This document shows positions 1 to 8,253 of a stretch of DNA of 64,000 nucleotides, one piece after another. Numbering within the stretch: position 1 is the first letter of the stretch; the number at the start of each line of letters is the position of its first letter. The stretch covers positions 107,645-171,644 of the forward strand of contig CAKUVI010000007.1 in assembly GCA_934699095.1 (NCBI GenBank), given 5' to 3'. The position numbers and the translations under genes were made by a program. The notes under the pieces were generated by a model. That model had not been told where the DNA came from and ran no database searches. It was given only the letters and a program-made list of their open reading frames with translations. Source of the DNA: an uncultured Bacteroidales bacterium. Its GTDB lineage: Bacteria; Bacteroidota; Bacteroidia; Bacteroidales; WCHB1-69.

Positions 1-1
1 T

Positions 2-730
2 AACTATTTGAGGGCCGGGGTCTTGTGCGAAGAACACAACCTGTCTGACAAGGCTGTTTCGTACTATGAAAGGGCTTACAAGATATTTCCTGACAACCCT
101 GAGGTCAATATGATGCTCGCGAATTTCTATATACTCAAGAACGATGAGGAGAAGAGCTTGCAATATATTCAATATGTCATCCCGAATCCAGAGGTTGGCA
201 TAGAGAAAAAAATCCCGTTTATAAGAAAACAGATCCAGAATATGGATCAAAACAGTGCCAAAAAAGTCGAGGAATGGGCACGCCAGCTTGTCTCAGCCCA
301 CCCTGACGATTATCAGAGCCATGAGGCTTTGGCCGAGGTGTGCATGAAGCTCGGCAAGTTCTCAGAGGCAGCCGACAACTACGAAAAACTTCTCGATATC
401 AGCAACTCGGCTCAGGGTGATCAATCGTCTTATGTCCAGAATTGGGAATCGTATGTCAAGTCTGTGGAAAAGACGGGCAATTTGGTGCGGCTTCTGAAGT
501 ATGAGGACGACATAGCCACTATTTTCCCTCAGACGCCTGCAATGCTTGCGGTTTTGGCCAAGGCTTTTCTTCAGTCAAACAATCCAGTCAAGGCTATAGA
601 GTATTACAAGCAGGCTTTGGCTTTTGCGTATGACGCGGACGACATTTCCATGATTAACAAAGGACTGTATGATGCATATATGATGAAAGGTGATACTGAG
701 AACGCGAAGAGATACAATCCTCGCAATTGA
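2..730 (+). CDS. TPR-repeat protein, 5' end outside the window
   Basis: The frame is open to the left edge, so only the last 240 or so residues are present. They contain tetratricopeptide-like helix pairs, for example AVSYYERAYKIFPDNPEVN near the start, a central one around SHEALAEVCMKLGKFSEAADNYEKL (read in two parts), and a last one with NPVKAIEYYKQALAFAYDA near residue 195. TPR arrays bind other proteins; nothing visible gives a specific role. The visible part shows no membrane segment and no T9SS tail. A strong hairpin terminator follows directly. The first TTG at position 8 is not a credible start because the TPR pattern already runs across it. Confidence 0.85.
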   Translation, partial: NYLRAGVLCEEHNLSDKAVSYYERAYKIFPDNPEVNMMLANFYILKNDEEKSLQYIQYVIPNPEVGIEKKIPFIRKQIQNMDQNSAKKVEEWARQLVSAHPDDYQSHEALAEVCMKLGKFSEAADNYEKLLDISNSAQGDQSSYVQNWESYVKSVEKTGNLVRLLKYEDDIATIFPQTPAMLAVLAKAFLQSNNPVKAIEYYKQALAFAYDADDISMINKGLYDAYMMKGDTENAKRYNPRN

Positions 731-750
731 AATATGGTAAAACAATAACA

Positions 751-781
751 AAAAAGGCAAACCCTTGGGTTTGCCTTTTTT
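751..781. terminator. Bidirectional intrinsic terminator
   Basis: A perfect 14-bp stem (751-764 pairs with 767-780) carries an A-run on its left flank and a T-run on its right flank. It can therefore stop transcription in both directions. It lies between the convergent TPR gene and clpB. Confidence 0.9.
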
Positions 782-799
782 GTTGAATGTAGGTTATGA

Positions 800-3397
800 T
801 TATTTTTTGTAGAAAACGAATTTACCGTCTTCGATTGAGTCAACTATGATGGTGTCGCCAGGTCCGATGTTGTCTGACAAAATCATCTTCGAGAGTTCGT
901 TCATCACCTTCTTCTGGATCACTCTCTTCAGAGGTCTTGCGCCATACATCGGGTCGTAGCCGAGGTCGGCGAGCAGTTTCATTGCATAGTCGCTGAACTC
1001 AATCTTCAGGTTGCGCTGTTCGAGAAGGTTGCGCAAGTTGTTCAGTTGCAAGTTGATGATGTCTTTAATCTCGCGTTTTGACAGAGGTTGGAACATGACG
1101 ATTTCATCTATTCTGTTCAAAAATTCAGGTTTAAGAGATTTTTTGAGCAGGTCGTTAAGTTCCGCCTTTGTTCTTTGGAACACCTCTTCATCCGAGAAAG
1201 CACCGGGGTTCGAGTAGTTTTCCTGAATGATGTTGGAACCCAAGTTAGATGTCATGATGATTATGGTGTTCTTGAAGTCTGCCACACGTCCCTTGTTGTC
1301 GGTCAGACGTCCGTCGTCAAGTACTTGAAGCAGGATGTTGAAGACATCAGGATGCGCTTTTTCAATCTCGTCAAAGAGTATCACTGAGTAAGGTTTGCGG
1401 CGCACTTTCTCGGTCAGTTGTCCTCCCTCTTCGTAGCCTATATAGCCAGGAGGCGAGCCGATAAGTCTTGAGACAGAGTGCGGCTCCTGGAATTCGCTCA
1501 TGTCGAAACGAGTCATTGCATCTTCAGTGTTGAACAGGTATTCGGCGAGAGCTTTTGCAAGCTCGGTCTTGCCGACGCCTGTAGTACCCATGAAGATGAA
1601 GGAGCCGAGAGGTCGTCGGGCGTCCTGCAGGCCGGCGCGGCTGCGGCGTATTGCGTCGGAGACTGCAGTTATAGCCTCATCCTGTCCCACAACTCTCTTG
1701 TGAAGCTCTTCTTCCAGATGCAGCAGTTTGGATTTCTCGCTCTGCATCATCTTGTTAACCGGTATGCCGGTCCAGCGGGCGACAACTTCGGCGATGTCGT
1801 CGGCTGTCACCTTCTCGTCAATCAGGGCACTGTCGCCCTGTTGCTTGTCCAACTCCTCCTGAAGTGCCACGATTTTGTCTTCGGCATTCTTGATGAGCCC
1901 GTAGCGGAGTTCAGCCACGCGGCCGTAATTGCCTTGTCGCTCCTCATCGGCGGCCTCGATCTTGTAATGCTCTATCTCGTCCTTGCAGTGCTGTATCTGG
2001 TCTATGATGCTCTTTTCACTGCGCCATTTTGATGACAGGTCGTTGCGTTTCTCCTGAAGTTCAGAGAGAGTCTTGCTGATCTGTTGCACTTTGGTCTCGT
2101 CTTTTTCCAGTTTCAAGGCTTCGCGTTCAATCTCTAATTGCGAGATTCTGTGTTGGACGTCGTCCAGCTCCTCTGGCACCGAGTTGATTTCCAGCTTCAG
2201 TTTTGCGGCGGCCTCGTCGATAAGGTCGATTGCTTTGTCGGGCAGGAACCTGTCGCCGATGTATCGTTGCGACAACTCAACTGCGGCTATGATAGCCTCG
2301 TCCATGATCTTCACCTGGTGGTGGTTCTCATAACGCTCCTTAAGTCCACGCAGGATGGAAATGGCGCTGTATTTGTCGGGCTCCTCGATTTTTACGGGCT
2401 GGAAACGACGTTCCAAGGCCTTGTCTTTCTCGAAGTATTTCTGATATTCGTCCAAAGTGGTGGCACCGATTGAGCGAAGTTCGCCACGTGCCAGAGCCGG
2501 TTTCAGTATGTTGGCTGCGTCCATGGCGCCGTCGCCGCTTGCACCTGCGCCCACCAAAGTGTGGATTTCATCGATGAAGAGGATGATTTCGCCATTTGAC
2601 TCTATCACTTCATTTATTACGCTCTTCAAACGCTCCTCGAATTCGCCCTTGTATTTGGCGCCGGCGATGAGGGCTCCCATGTCGAGTGAAAACAGCTTCT
2701 TGGTCTTCAGGTTCTCGGGGATGTCGCCGCTCACAAGTCGTTGCGCCAAACCTTCGGCAATGGCTGTCTTGCCGACGCCTGCCTCACCTATTAAGATAGG
2801 GTTGTTCTTGGTCCTGCGCGAAAGTATCTGCAGCACACGCCTGATCTCGTCTTCCCTTCCGATGACGGGGTCGAGCTTGCCCTTTCGGGCCATGTCGTTG
2901 AGGTTCTTCGCGTATTTGTTGAGCGCGTTGTATGTCTCCTCTTGGGAGGCTCCGTTCACTTTCTTGCCGTTGTGAAGTTCGGCGATGGCTGCTTTTAGTC
3001 CTTTCTCAGTTATGCCTGCGTCTTTCAGGATGCGCGAGGCCGTTCCGCCCGCCATCAACACTCCGTAGAGCAGATGCTCCAAGGCCATGTACTCGTCACC
3101 CGACTCGTCACAGAACATCACAGCCTTCTGCATGGCTGTCTGTGTGCTGCCTCCAAGGTAGTATTCTGTGCCGCTGCTCTTCGGAAGATGCGAGATCTCC
3201 CTGTCAACGGCTTGCTTTATCACCTGCGGGTTGGCCGACTGCTTTTTCAAGATGAACGGCACCACGTTGTCGTCCAAGTCAAGCATCGACTTGAGAATGT
3301 GCAGAGTGTCAACCTGCTGGTTCTGGTTGCGGGCCGCCACCATCTGGGCGTTCGCAATCACTTCCTGTGTCTTTATTGTTAAATTATTTGGGTTCAT
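800..3397 (-). CDS. clpB: ATP-dependent disaggregase ClpB
   Basis: The 865-residue product is the normal length for ClpB, the cytoplasmic Hsp100 hexamer that pulls apart protein aggregates together with DnaK. In order it has the double Clp-N domain (about 1-145), the first AAA+ module with Walker A GEAGVGKTAIAEG near residue 205 and Walker B LFIDEIHTL, the coiled-coil M domain (about 400-530) that separates ClpB from ClpA and ClpC, and the second AAA+ module with GTTGVGKTELAKAL near residue 605. It ends in the D2-small domain with GARPLKRVIQ. It appears to be transcribed alone. The promoter region contains a palindrome, described separately. All key motifs are intact. Confidence 0.98.
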   Translation of the reverse strand: MNPNNLTIKTQEVIANAQMVAARNQNQQVDTLHILKSMLDLDDNVVPFILKKQSANPQVIKQAVDREISHLPKSSGTEYYLGGSTQTAMQKAVMFCDESGDEYMALEHLLYGVLMAGGTASRILKDAGITEKGLKAAIAELHNGKKVNGASQEETYNALNKYAKNLNDMARKGKLDPVIGREDEIRRVLQILSRRTKNNPILIGEAGVGKTAIAEGLAQRLVSGDIPENLKTKKLFSLDMGALIAGAKYKGEFEERLKSVINEVIESNGEIILFIDEIHTLVGAGASGDGAMDAANILKPALARGELRSIGATTLDEYQKYFEKDKALERRFQPVKIEEPDKYSAISILRGLKERYENHHQVKIMDEAIIAAVELSQRYIGDRFLPDKAIDLIDEAAAKLKLEINSVPEELDDVQHRISQLEIEREALKLEKDETKVQQISKTLSELQEKRNDLSSKWRSEKSIIDQIQHCKDEIEHYKIEAADEERQGNYGRVAELRYGLIKNAEDKIVALQEELDKQQGDSALIDEKVTADDIAEVVARWTGIPVNKMMQSEKSKLLHLEEELHKRVVGQDEAITAVSDAIRRSRAGLQDARRPLGSFIFMGTTGVGKTELAKALAEYLFNTEDAMTRFDMSEFQEPHSVSRLIGSPPGYIGYEEGGQLTEKVRRKPYSVILFDEIEKAHPDVFNILLQVLDDGRLTDNKGRVADFKNTIIIMTSNLGSNIIQENYSNPGAFSDEEVFQRTKAELNDLLKKSLKPEFLNRIDEIVMFQPLSKREIKDIINLQLNNLRNLLEQRNLKIEFSDYAMKLLADLGYDPMYGARPLKRVIQKKVMNELSKMILSDNIGPGDTIIVDSIEDGKFVFYKK

Positions 3398-3435
3398 TTT
3401 TCTTTTTTCTCCTTTCTGATACTCCTCACTTTTAG

Positions 3436-3475
3436 CAAATATGTTGCCAATACTTTCCTACTGACATTTTGTCAG
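3436..3475 (-). promoter_or_regulatory. clpB promoter region with 15-bp palindrome
   Basis: Reading the minus strand, a near-consensus -7 element CATATTTG (3443-3436) lies about 40 bases before the clpB start. Seventeen bases further upstream is the perfect inverted repeat CTGACATTTTGTCAG (3461-3475), which covers the place where the -33 element should be. A palindrome there on a heat-shock gene is a candidate operator. The regulator is unknown. Confidence 0.5.
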
Positions 3476-3522
3476 AAGATTAAACTTTTAAAGAAAAAAA
3501 ATATCATATAAATGATTTTCTG

Positions 3523-3552
3523 TTTGTGCTATTTAAAAAAATAGTATCTTTG
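3523..3552 (+). promoter_or_regulatory. Bacteroidota promoter of the ECF sigma gene
   Basis: TTTG at 3523-3526 and TATCTTTG at 3545-3552 are separated by 18 bases, which matches the housekeeping promoter of Bacteroidota. It leaves an untranslated leader of roughly 115 bases before the sigma factor gene. Confidence 0.75.
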
Positions 3553-3677
3553 CAGGTTTTTATTTAGGTATTATTAATCATAAGTCATTAAAAAAAAGTA
3601 AAGGAGACCGGCTATCGAATAAACATCTACTTTCTGAATTATTATAAAAGTATCGTAACAAAGAAAGGAACAAGACT

Positions 3678-4256
3678 ATGAATTGGAATACCTTGACCGA
3701 TAACGAACTGATAGCACGTTATCAAGCAGGTGATGAGTCTGCTTTGAAATATTTGGTCCTCCGGTACGAGAGACGTTTGTTTTCCTACATTATGGCCTCC
3801 GTCAAAAACAAAGAGCTGGCGGAAGACATATTCCAAGATACCTTTATCAAGGTGATCAACACCATCCGTTCTGGCAACTACCAGGAAGAAGGTAAATTCT
3901 TCCAATGGATTATGCGCATCGCCAACAATCTTAAAATCGACTACTTCCGCAAAATGCAACGTATGCCGATTCTCGAAACCGACGAAGACTTCGACATTTT
4001 CACCGTGCTGAATAATCGCGAAGAATCAGTGGAAGATAAAATCATCAAAGAGCAGACCTATTCAGACCTGACTCATTATGTCGAATATCTCCCTGAAGAC
4101 CAAAAAGAGGTGCTCAAAATGCGCATCTACATGGATTACAGCTTCAAAGACATAGCAACCCTGACTAATGTCAGCATCAATACTGCCCTGGGCCGCATGA
4201 GATACGCTCTCATCAACCTGCGCAAAATCATGAAAAAGCATCAGGTGGCCCTCTGA
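3678..4256 (+). CDS. RNA polymerase sigma factor, ECF/sigma-70 family
   Basis: This 192-residue protein has the two domains of extracytoplasmic-function sigma factors. Region 2 includes AEDIFQDTFIKVI followed by FFQWIMRIANNLKIDYFRK. Region 4 has the helix-turn-helix YSFKDIATLTNVSINTALGR near the C-terminus. It directs RNA polymerase to a regulon that cannot be read from the window. No anti-sigma gene (FecR-like or zinc-binding) lies next to it, so how it is held inactive is not visible. It has its own promoter. Its start codon is ATG. Confidence 0.93.
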   Translation: MNWNTLTDNELIARYQAGDESALKYLVLRYERRLFSYIMASVKNKELAEDIFQDTFIKVINTIRSGNYQEEGKFFQWIMRIANNLKIDYFRKMQRMPILETDEDFDIFTVLNNREESVEDKIIKEQTYSDLTHYVEYLPEDQKEVLKMRIYMDYSFKDIATLTNVSINTALGRMRYALINLRKIMKKHQVAL

Positions 4257-4327
4257 TTTCTCTTTTCCCCATGGTTGCAATATTTCAGAAAATTTGTCTG
4301 CTTGTGCACATCGGTCTCAAATTTTCT

Positions 4328-4335
4328 TATCTTTG
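4328..4335 (+). promoter_or_regulatory. -7 element of the crotonase-hbd unit
   Basis: TATCTTTG lies 21 bases before the crotonase ATG at 4357. Because it sits inside the longer reading frame that opens at 4294, it argues that the upstream start is not used. Confidence 0.7.
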
Positions 4336-4356
4336 CAAATTGTAAAAAATGATGTT

Positions 4357-5142
4357 ATGGATTACCAATTCTTAAAAATAGACAATAACGACTTCATCTG
4401 CACACTTACCATCTCAGCGGAGAAGTCGTTAAACGCTTTAAATACCAAAATCCTGTCTGAGATAGATGATTTTTTGGATCATTTAGATGAAAAAACGCGT
4501 GTCTTGATTATCACCGGTGCAGGTGAGAAGGCTTTTGTGGCCGGTGCTGACATATCGGAGATGAGCAATCTCAATGGTGAAGAAGGTCGGAAATTCGGCA
4601 AATATGGGGCAGATGTTTTCTATAAAATCGAAACGCTTCCGATTCCGGTCATTGCGGCGGTGAACGGATTCGCTTTGGGCGGCGGATGCGAGTTGGCGAT
4701 GGCCTGCGACATCCGGATTGCCTCTTCGAAAGCCAAGTTCGGTCAGCCGGAAGTAGGTTTAGGCATCATACCGGGATTCTCCGGCACTTACCGTTTGCCG
4801 CGTCTCGTCGGCTTGGGCAATGCCAAAGAGCTTATCTACACGGGTAAGGCCATCCGCGCCGACGATGCTTTGCGAATCGGGCTCGTGAACAGAGTCGTTG
4901 AACCTGAAAATCTGATGGAAGAGACTGTAGCCCTCGCAAAGCAAATCATAGCAAAATCCGCCTCGGCAGTGGCCGCAGCAAAACTGAGCATCAACACCGA
5001 ATACAACGAAGCTCCCGAGAAAGCTATCGAAATGGAGAGCCTGAATTTTGGCAAATGCTTCGATAATTACGACCAAAAAGAGGGTATGAAAGCCTTCTTG
5101 GAAAAAAGAAACCCTGATTTCAAGGATAAAGTTAATTTCTAA
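4357..5142 (+). CDS. crt: Enoyl-CoA hydratase / crotonase family protein
   Basis: The 261-residue product is of normal crotonase length and would hydrate crotonyl-CoA-type substrates to 3-hydroxyacyl-CoA in the cytoplasm. The oxyanion-hole segments AFVAGADISEM and ALGGGCELAMACDIRIA are present. So are both catalytic glutamates of true hydratases, in GGGCE and in FGQPEVG. A longer frame begins at 4294, but the promoter -7 element falls inside it, so the ATG at 4357 is preferred. The next gene, 19 bases downstream, encodes the dehydrogenase for the adjoining step, so the pair probably works in butyrate-type or acyl-CoA metabolism. Exact substrate length is inferred. Confidence 0.92.
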   Translation: MDYQFLKIDNNDFICTLTISAEKSLNALNTKILSEIDDFLDHLDEKTRVLIITGAGEKAFVAGADISEMSNLNGEEGRKFGKYGADVFYKIETLPIPVIAAVNGFALGGGCELAMACDIRIASSKAKFGQPEVGLGIIPGFSGTYRLPRLVGLGNAKELIYTGKAIRADDALRIGLVNRVVEPENLMEETVALAKQIIAKSASAVAAAKLSINTEYNEAPEKAIEMESLNFGKCFDNYDQKEGMKAFLEKRNPDFKDKVNF

Positions 5143-5161
5143 CATATAAAATTCTTAAAAT

Positions 5162-5998
5162 ATGAAAATTTGTGTTATAGGTACTGGAACGATGGCAAAA
5201 GGCATTGTCAAGGCTTTCGCAGCCAAGATGCCGGTTGTCATGAAGAGCAGAACCCAAGCCAGCTTGGACAAGGCCATGGGCTCAATTTCAAAGTCTTACG
5301 CCAAACTCGTTGAAAAAGGCAAAATCACTGAGGAAGCAATGAATGCTATTCTTGCAAATATCTCTACCACAACTGATTATGCCGATTTCAAAGATGCAGA
5401 TCTCGTGATTGAAGCTGCTGTTGAAGATATGCAGCTCAAGAAAGATGTCTTCATGGAACTCGACAAGATATGCAAGCCTGAAACCATTTTTGCAACCAAT
5501 TCTTCTTCTTTGTCAATCACAGAGATTGCAGCTTGCACAAGCCGTCCTTCCCAATTCATCGGCTGTCACTTCTTCAATCCCGCCGACAGAATGGCTTTGG
5601 TTGAGGTAATCAAAGGCCAGCTTACGTCAGAAGAGGTCAGCAAGACTATCGTGGATTTGACCACGGAGATAGGAAAGACTCCTGTTCCCGTTAATGAAGC
5701 ACCTGGTTTCGTCGTTAACAGAATCCTCATTCCGATGATTAACGAGGCTGTAGGTATTTTGGCAGACGGCATCGCCTCTGCAGAGGATATCGACAAATGC
5801 ATGATGCTTGGAGCAAACCATCCGATGGGTCCTCTTGCATTGGCCGACCTTATTGGCAATGATGTGAACCTTGCTATCATGGAGGTCCTCTACAAAGAAT
5901 TCGGTGATCCGAAGTACAGACCTCATCCGTTGCTCAGAAAAATGGTGCGTGCAGGATTGCTCGGCCGCAAGACCGGTGAGGGTTTCTACAAATACTAA
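5162..5998 (+). CDS. hbd: 3-hydroxybutyryl-CoA dehydrogenase
   Basis: The 278-residue protein has the size and order of short 3-hydroxyacyl-CoA dehydrogenases: an N-terminal Rossmann domain and a C-terminal helical dimerisation domain with FVVNRILIPMINEA and GLLGRKTGEGFYKY at the end. The catalytic His is in IGCHFFNPA. The dinucleotide loop reads GTGTMAKG, giving GxGxxA rather than the usual GxGxxG of NAD enzymes. This may affect NAD/NADP preference, though that is only inference. It is co-transcribed with the crotonase; thiolase, butyryl-CoA dehydrogenase and EtfAB are not in the window. Confidence 0.93.
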   Translation: MKICVIGTGTMAKGIVKAFAAKMPVVMKSRTQASLDKAMGSISKSYAKLVEKGKITEEAMNAILANISTTTDYADFKDADLVIEAAVEDMQLKKDVFMELDKICKPETIFATNSSSLSITEIAACTSRPSQFIGCHFFNPADRMALVEVIKGQLTSEEVSKTIVDLTTEIGKTPVPVNEAPGFVVNRILIPMINEAVGILADGIASAEDIDKCMMLGANHPMGPLALADLIGNDVNLAIMEVLYKEFGDPKYRPHPLLRKMVRAGLLGRKTGEGFYKY

Positions 5999-6024
5999 TC
6001 GGTGAAAATGTTTTTTTTTAATAG

Positions 6025-6064
6025 CGACCCTGGAAGTTGTGAAGGCTTCCGGGGTTGTTTTTTT
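6025..6064 (+). terminator. Terminator after hbd
   Basis: A hairpin of 10-12 bp (6025-6036 with 6046-6057, one or two G-T pairs) is followed by a run of T. The run touches the stop codon of the convergent DUF3109 gene. Confidence 0.8.
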
Positions 6065-6644
6065 ATTGGCCCTGGTTCTGGTTGCGTGCGTTTATCATCT
6101 CTTCCAATTCCGAATACCACTCTTCACCATATTTTGCAATGAGAGGGTCTTTTAGGAATTTGTAAACGGGGATTTGCAGTCTGTTTCCGTTCTCCACAGC
6201 GGTTTTGCATACGTTCCAATGGTTGTAGTTGAGGGCTTCGTAGTCGCCTACTTTGCTGATTCTGATGGGGTAGAGGTAGCAGGAGATAGGTTTTCTGAAA
6301 GGGATTTCATGGTTCAGGAAGCATTTTTCTATGGCGCATTTGGCGATGCCGTCTTCAAAGAATGCGAACGCGCAGGCGTCGTTGCTTTCCATCAATGGGG
6401 TGTCGAACGAGTCGTCACCATTAAAAACGAAGGTGCCGCCGTTTTCGACAACGGCAACACCTTCATCTGTCATGTATTTCTTAAAGTCGGGAAAATACTC
6501 TTCAAGGTCGGCCACTTCTTCGGGAGCCACTGGGGCGCCGCTGTCGCCTTCCACGCAGCAAAGGCCCTTGCACTGGCTGATGTCGCAGCAGAAGCACTTG
6601 TCGATGAGTTCCTCAGAGACGAGGGTGTTCCCAACTATCAGCAT
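6063..6644 (-). CDS. DUF3109 family cysteine-rich protein
   Basis: The 193-residue product matches my memory of the DUF3109 family common in Bacteroidota. Near the N-terminus is a cluster of cysteines, CFCCDISQCKGLCCVEGDSG, then further Cys at CAFAFFEDGIAKCAIEKC, a pattern that suggests a metal or Fe-S site. No biochemical function is known to me. The ATG at 6644 is chosen because family members begin close to this point. A longer frame from 6683 would run back into the tnaA stop region. Even the chosen start is only 11 bases from the end of tnaA, so the two are probably one transcript. Confidence 0.85.
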   Translation of the reverse strand: MLIVGNTLVSEELIDKCFCCDISQCKGLCCVEGDSGAPVAPEEVADLEEYFPDFKKYMTDEGVAVVENGGTFVFNGDDSFDTPLMESNDACAFAFFEDGIAKCAIEKCFLNHEIPFRKPISCYLYPIRISKVGDYEALNYNHWNVCKTAVENGNRLQIPVYKFLKDPLIAKYGEEWYSELEEMINARNQNQGQ

Positions 6645-6655
6645 CGTGTCCAAGA

Positions 6656-8035
6656 TTATTTGCCGAGGCGCTTGAACTGGCATGTGAAGTGGCGCATGAG
6701 TTCAGCCTCCCAGGTGATTTCAAGGCCGCGGGTGATGGTGTGACGGCGGTCGAAAACATTCTTGAGAGCAACAGCTATGACATCCATGTGGTTGTTGGTG
6801 TAAACGCGGCGAGGGATGCAGAGACGAACAAAGTCAAGGCCTCCGAAGCGGTTCTCGCGGGTCACTGGGTCGCGGTCGGCGAGCACGTAGCCTATCTCGC
6901 ACGCGCGGATGCCTGCCTCGAGGTAGAGTTCGCAGGTGAGGGTCTGTGCCGGGAATTCTTCCTTAGGAATCTCTGTCAGGATCTTGTCGGCATCAACAAA
7001 GATGGCGTGGCCGCCTGCAGGACGCTGATAAGGAATTCCGAATTCGTCAAGTCTCTTGGCAAGATATTCAACTTGTTTGATGCGAGTCTCGATCATGTCG
7101 AAGTTGCAGTTCTCTTTCAAACCAACGGCCAGTGCGTCCATGTCGCGTCCGTTCATGCCGCCGTAGGTGAGGAATCCTTCGAAAGGAATGCAGAACAACT
7201 TGGCGCCCTCGTACCAATCTTCCTTGTTGGTTGCGATGAAGCCGCCCATGTTCACGAGACCGTCTTTCTTTGCACTCATTGTCATACAGTCTGCATAGCT
7301 GAACATCTCTTTCACGATTTCTGTGATGCTCTTGTCTGCATAGCCCTCTTCACGGGTTTTGATGAAATATGCGTTTTCAACGAAGCGGGCGCTGTCCATG
7401 TTGACGGGAACTCCGTATTTATGGCAGAGTTCGCAGGTCTCGCGGATGTTTTTCATGCTGACAGGTTGTCCGCCAACGGTGTTGTTGGTGACGGTAAGTA
7501 CCATGAAAGGAACGTTGCCTTTGTTTTCCACGAGCACTTTTTCGAGTTTTTCAAGACCTACGTTGCCTTTGAAGGGAACCTCGAGTTGGGTGTCTTTTGC
7601 CTCGTCGCAGGTCACATCGATGGCGAATGCCTTGCGGCTTTCAATGTGTCCCTTGGTGGTGTCGAAGTGAGCGTTGCCTGGAACAACCATGCCTGGTTTT
7701 ACAAGATAGCTGAAGAGCACGTTCTCGGCTGCACGTCCCTGGTGGGTGGGGATCACATACTTGAAGCCCGTGAGCTCTGTGATTGTGTCCTTCATGTGGT
7801 AGAAACTGCGCGCTCCACCATAACTTTCGTCACCCATCATCATCGCACTCCACTGACGGTCGCTCATGGCACCTGTGCCGCTGTCGGTGAGCAGGTCGAT
7901 GTAAACATAGTCTGACTTCAGCATGAAGATGTTGTTGTGTGCTTCTTCAAGCCATTTTTCGCGTTGTTCTCTTGTGGATTTCTTGATAGGTTCAACCATC
8001 TTGATTTTCCACGCTTCTGCAAAAGGTATTTCCAT
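6656..8035 (-). CDS. tnaA: Tryptophanase (tryptophan indole-lyase)
   Basis: The 459-residue PLP enzyme splits tryptophan to indole, pyruvate and ammonia in the cytoplasm. The PLP-lysine motif is MSAKKDGLVNMGG, near residue 250. The related tyrosine phenol-lyase is the main alternative. At the two known specificity positions this protein has Ile (RACEIG, Arg in the phenol-lyase) and His (LMRHFT, Phe in the phenol-lyase), both as in tryptophanase. The ATG at 8035 begins MEIPFAEAWKIKMVEPIKK like other family members. A longer frame to 8119 would add 28 unrelated residues. It has its own promoter and a leader of about 175 bases. Confidence 0.95.
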   Translation of the reverse strand: MEIPFAEAWKIKMVEPIKKSTREQREKWLEEAHNNIFMLKSDYVYIDLLTDSGTGAMSDRQWSAMMMGDESYGGARSFYHMKDTITELTGFKYVIPTHQGRAAENVLFSYLVKPGMVVPGNAHFDTTKGHIESRKAFAIDVTCDEAKDTQLEVPFKGNVGLEKLEKVLVENKGNVPFMVLTVTNNTVGGQPVSMKNIRETCELCHKYGVPVNMDSARFVENAYFIKTREEGYADKSITEIVKEMFSYADCMTMSAKKDGLVNMGGFIATNKEDWYEGAKLFCIPFEGFLTYGGMNGRDMDALAVGLKENCNFDMIETRIKQVEYLAKRLDEFGIPYQRPAGGHAIFVDADKILTEIPKEEFPAQTLTCELYLEAGIRACEIGYVLADRDPVTRENRFGGLDFVRLCIPRRVYTNNHMDVIAVALKNVFDRRHTITRGLEITWEAELMRHFTCQFKRLGK

Positions 8036-8217
8036 AATTATAAATTTTTTAATGAAACAAATTTTATTCTGCAATTTTGCCAGAAACAAACACCAAGGAC
8101 ACTGAACCCACCCGAACACGCAACAGCATCGTAATTGAGGTTTTTCAACAAAAGATTGTCAATCAAATACTTTTGCCACGTTTCGTCGGTTGTATCCAGA
8201 TGACAAAAATCGCTCTG

Positions 8218-8248
8218 CAAATATACAAAATTTAAGATAGCAAAACAA
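8218..8248 (-). promoter_or_regulatory. tnaA promoter
   Basis: On the minus strand a TTG (8248-8246) is followed after 20 bases by TATATTTG (8225-8218). Transcription should start near 8210 and leave a leader of about 175 bases before tnaA. The leader holds one 21-codon reading frame (8129-8064) with no tryptophan codon, so it does not resemble the TnaC leader peptide. Confidence 0.65.
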
Positions 8249-8253
8249 TTTGC

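Noticed and set aside
6645..6683. Longer start of the DUF3109 gene at 6683
   Set aside because: The added 13 residues run into the end of tnaA and do not fit the family start; ATG at 6644 does.
8064..8129. 21-codon reading frame in the tnaA leader as a TnaC-type peptide (and a longer frame starting at 8220)
   Set aside because: The short frame has no tryptophan codon or rare-codon stall site, and the longer frame starts upstream of the predicted transcription start.
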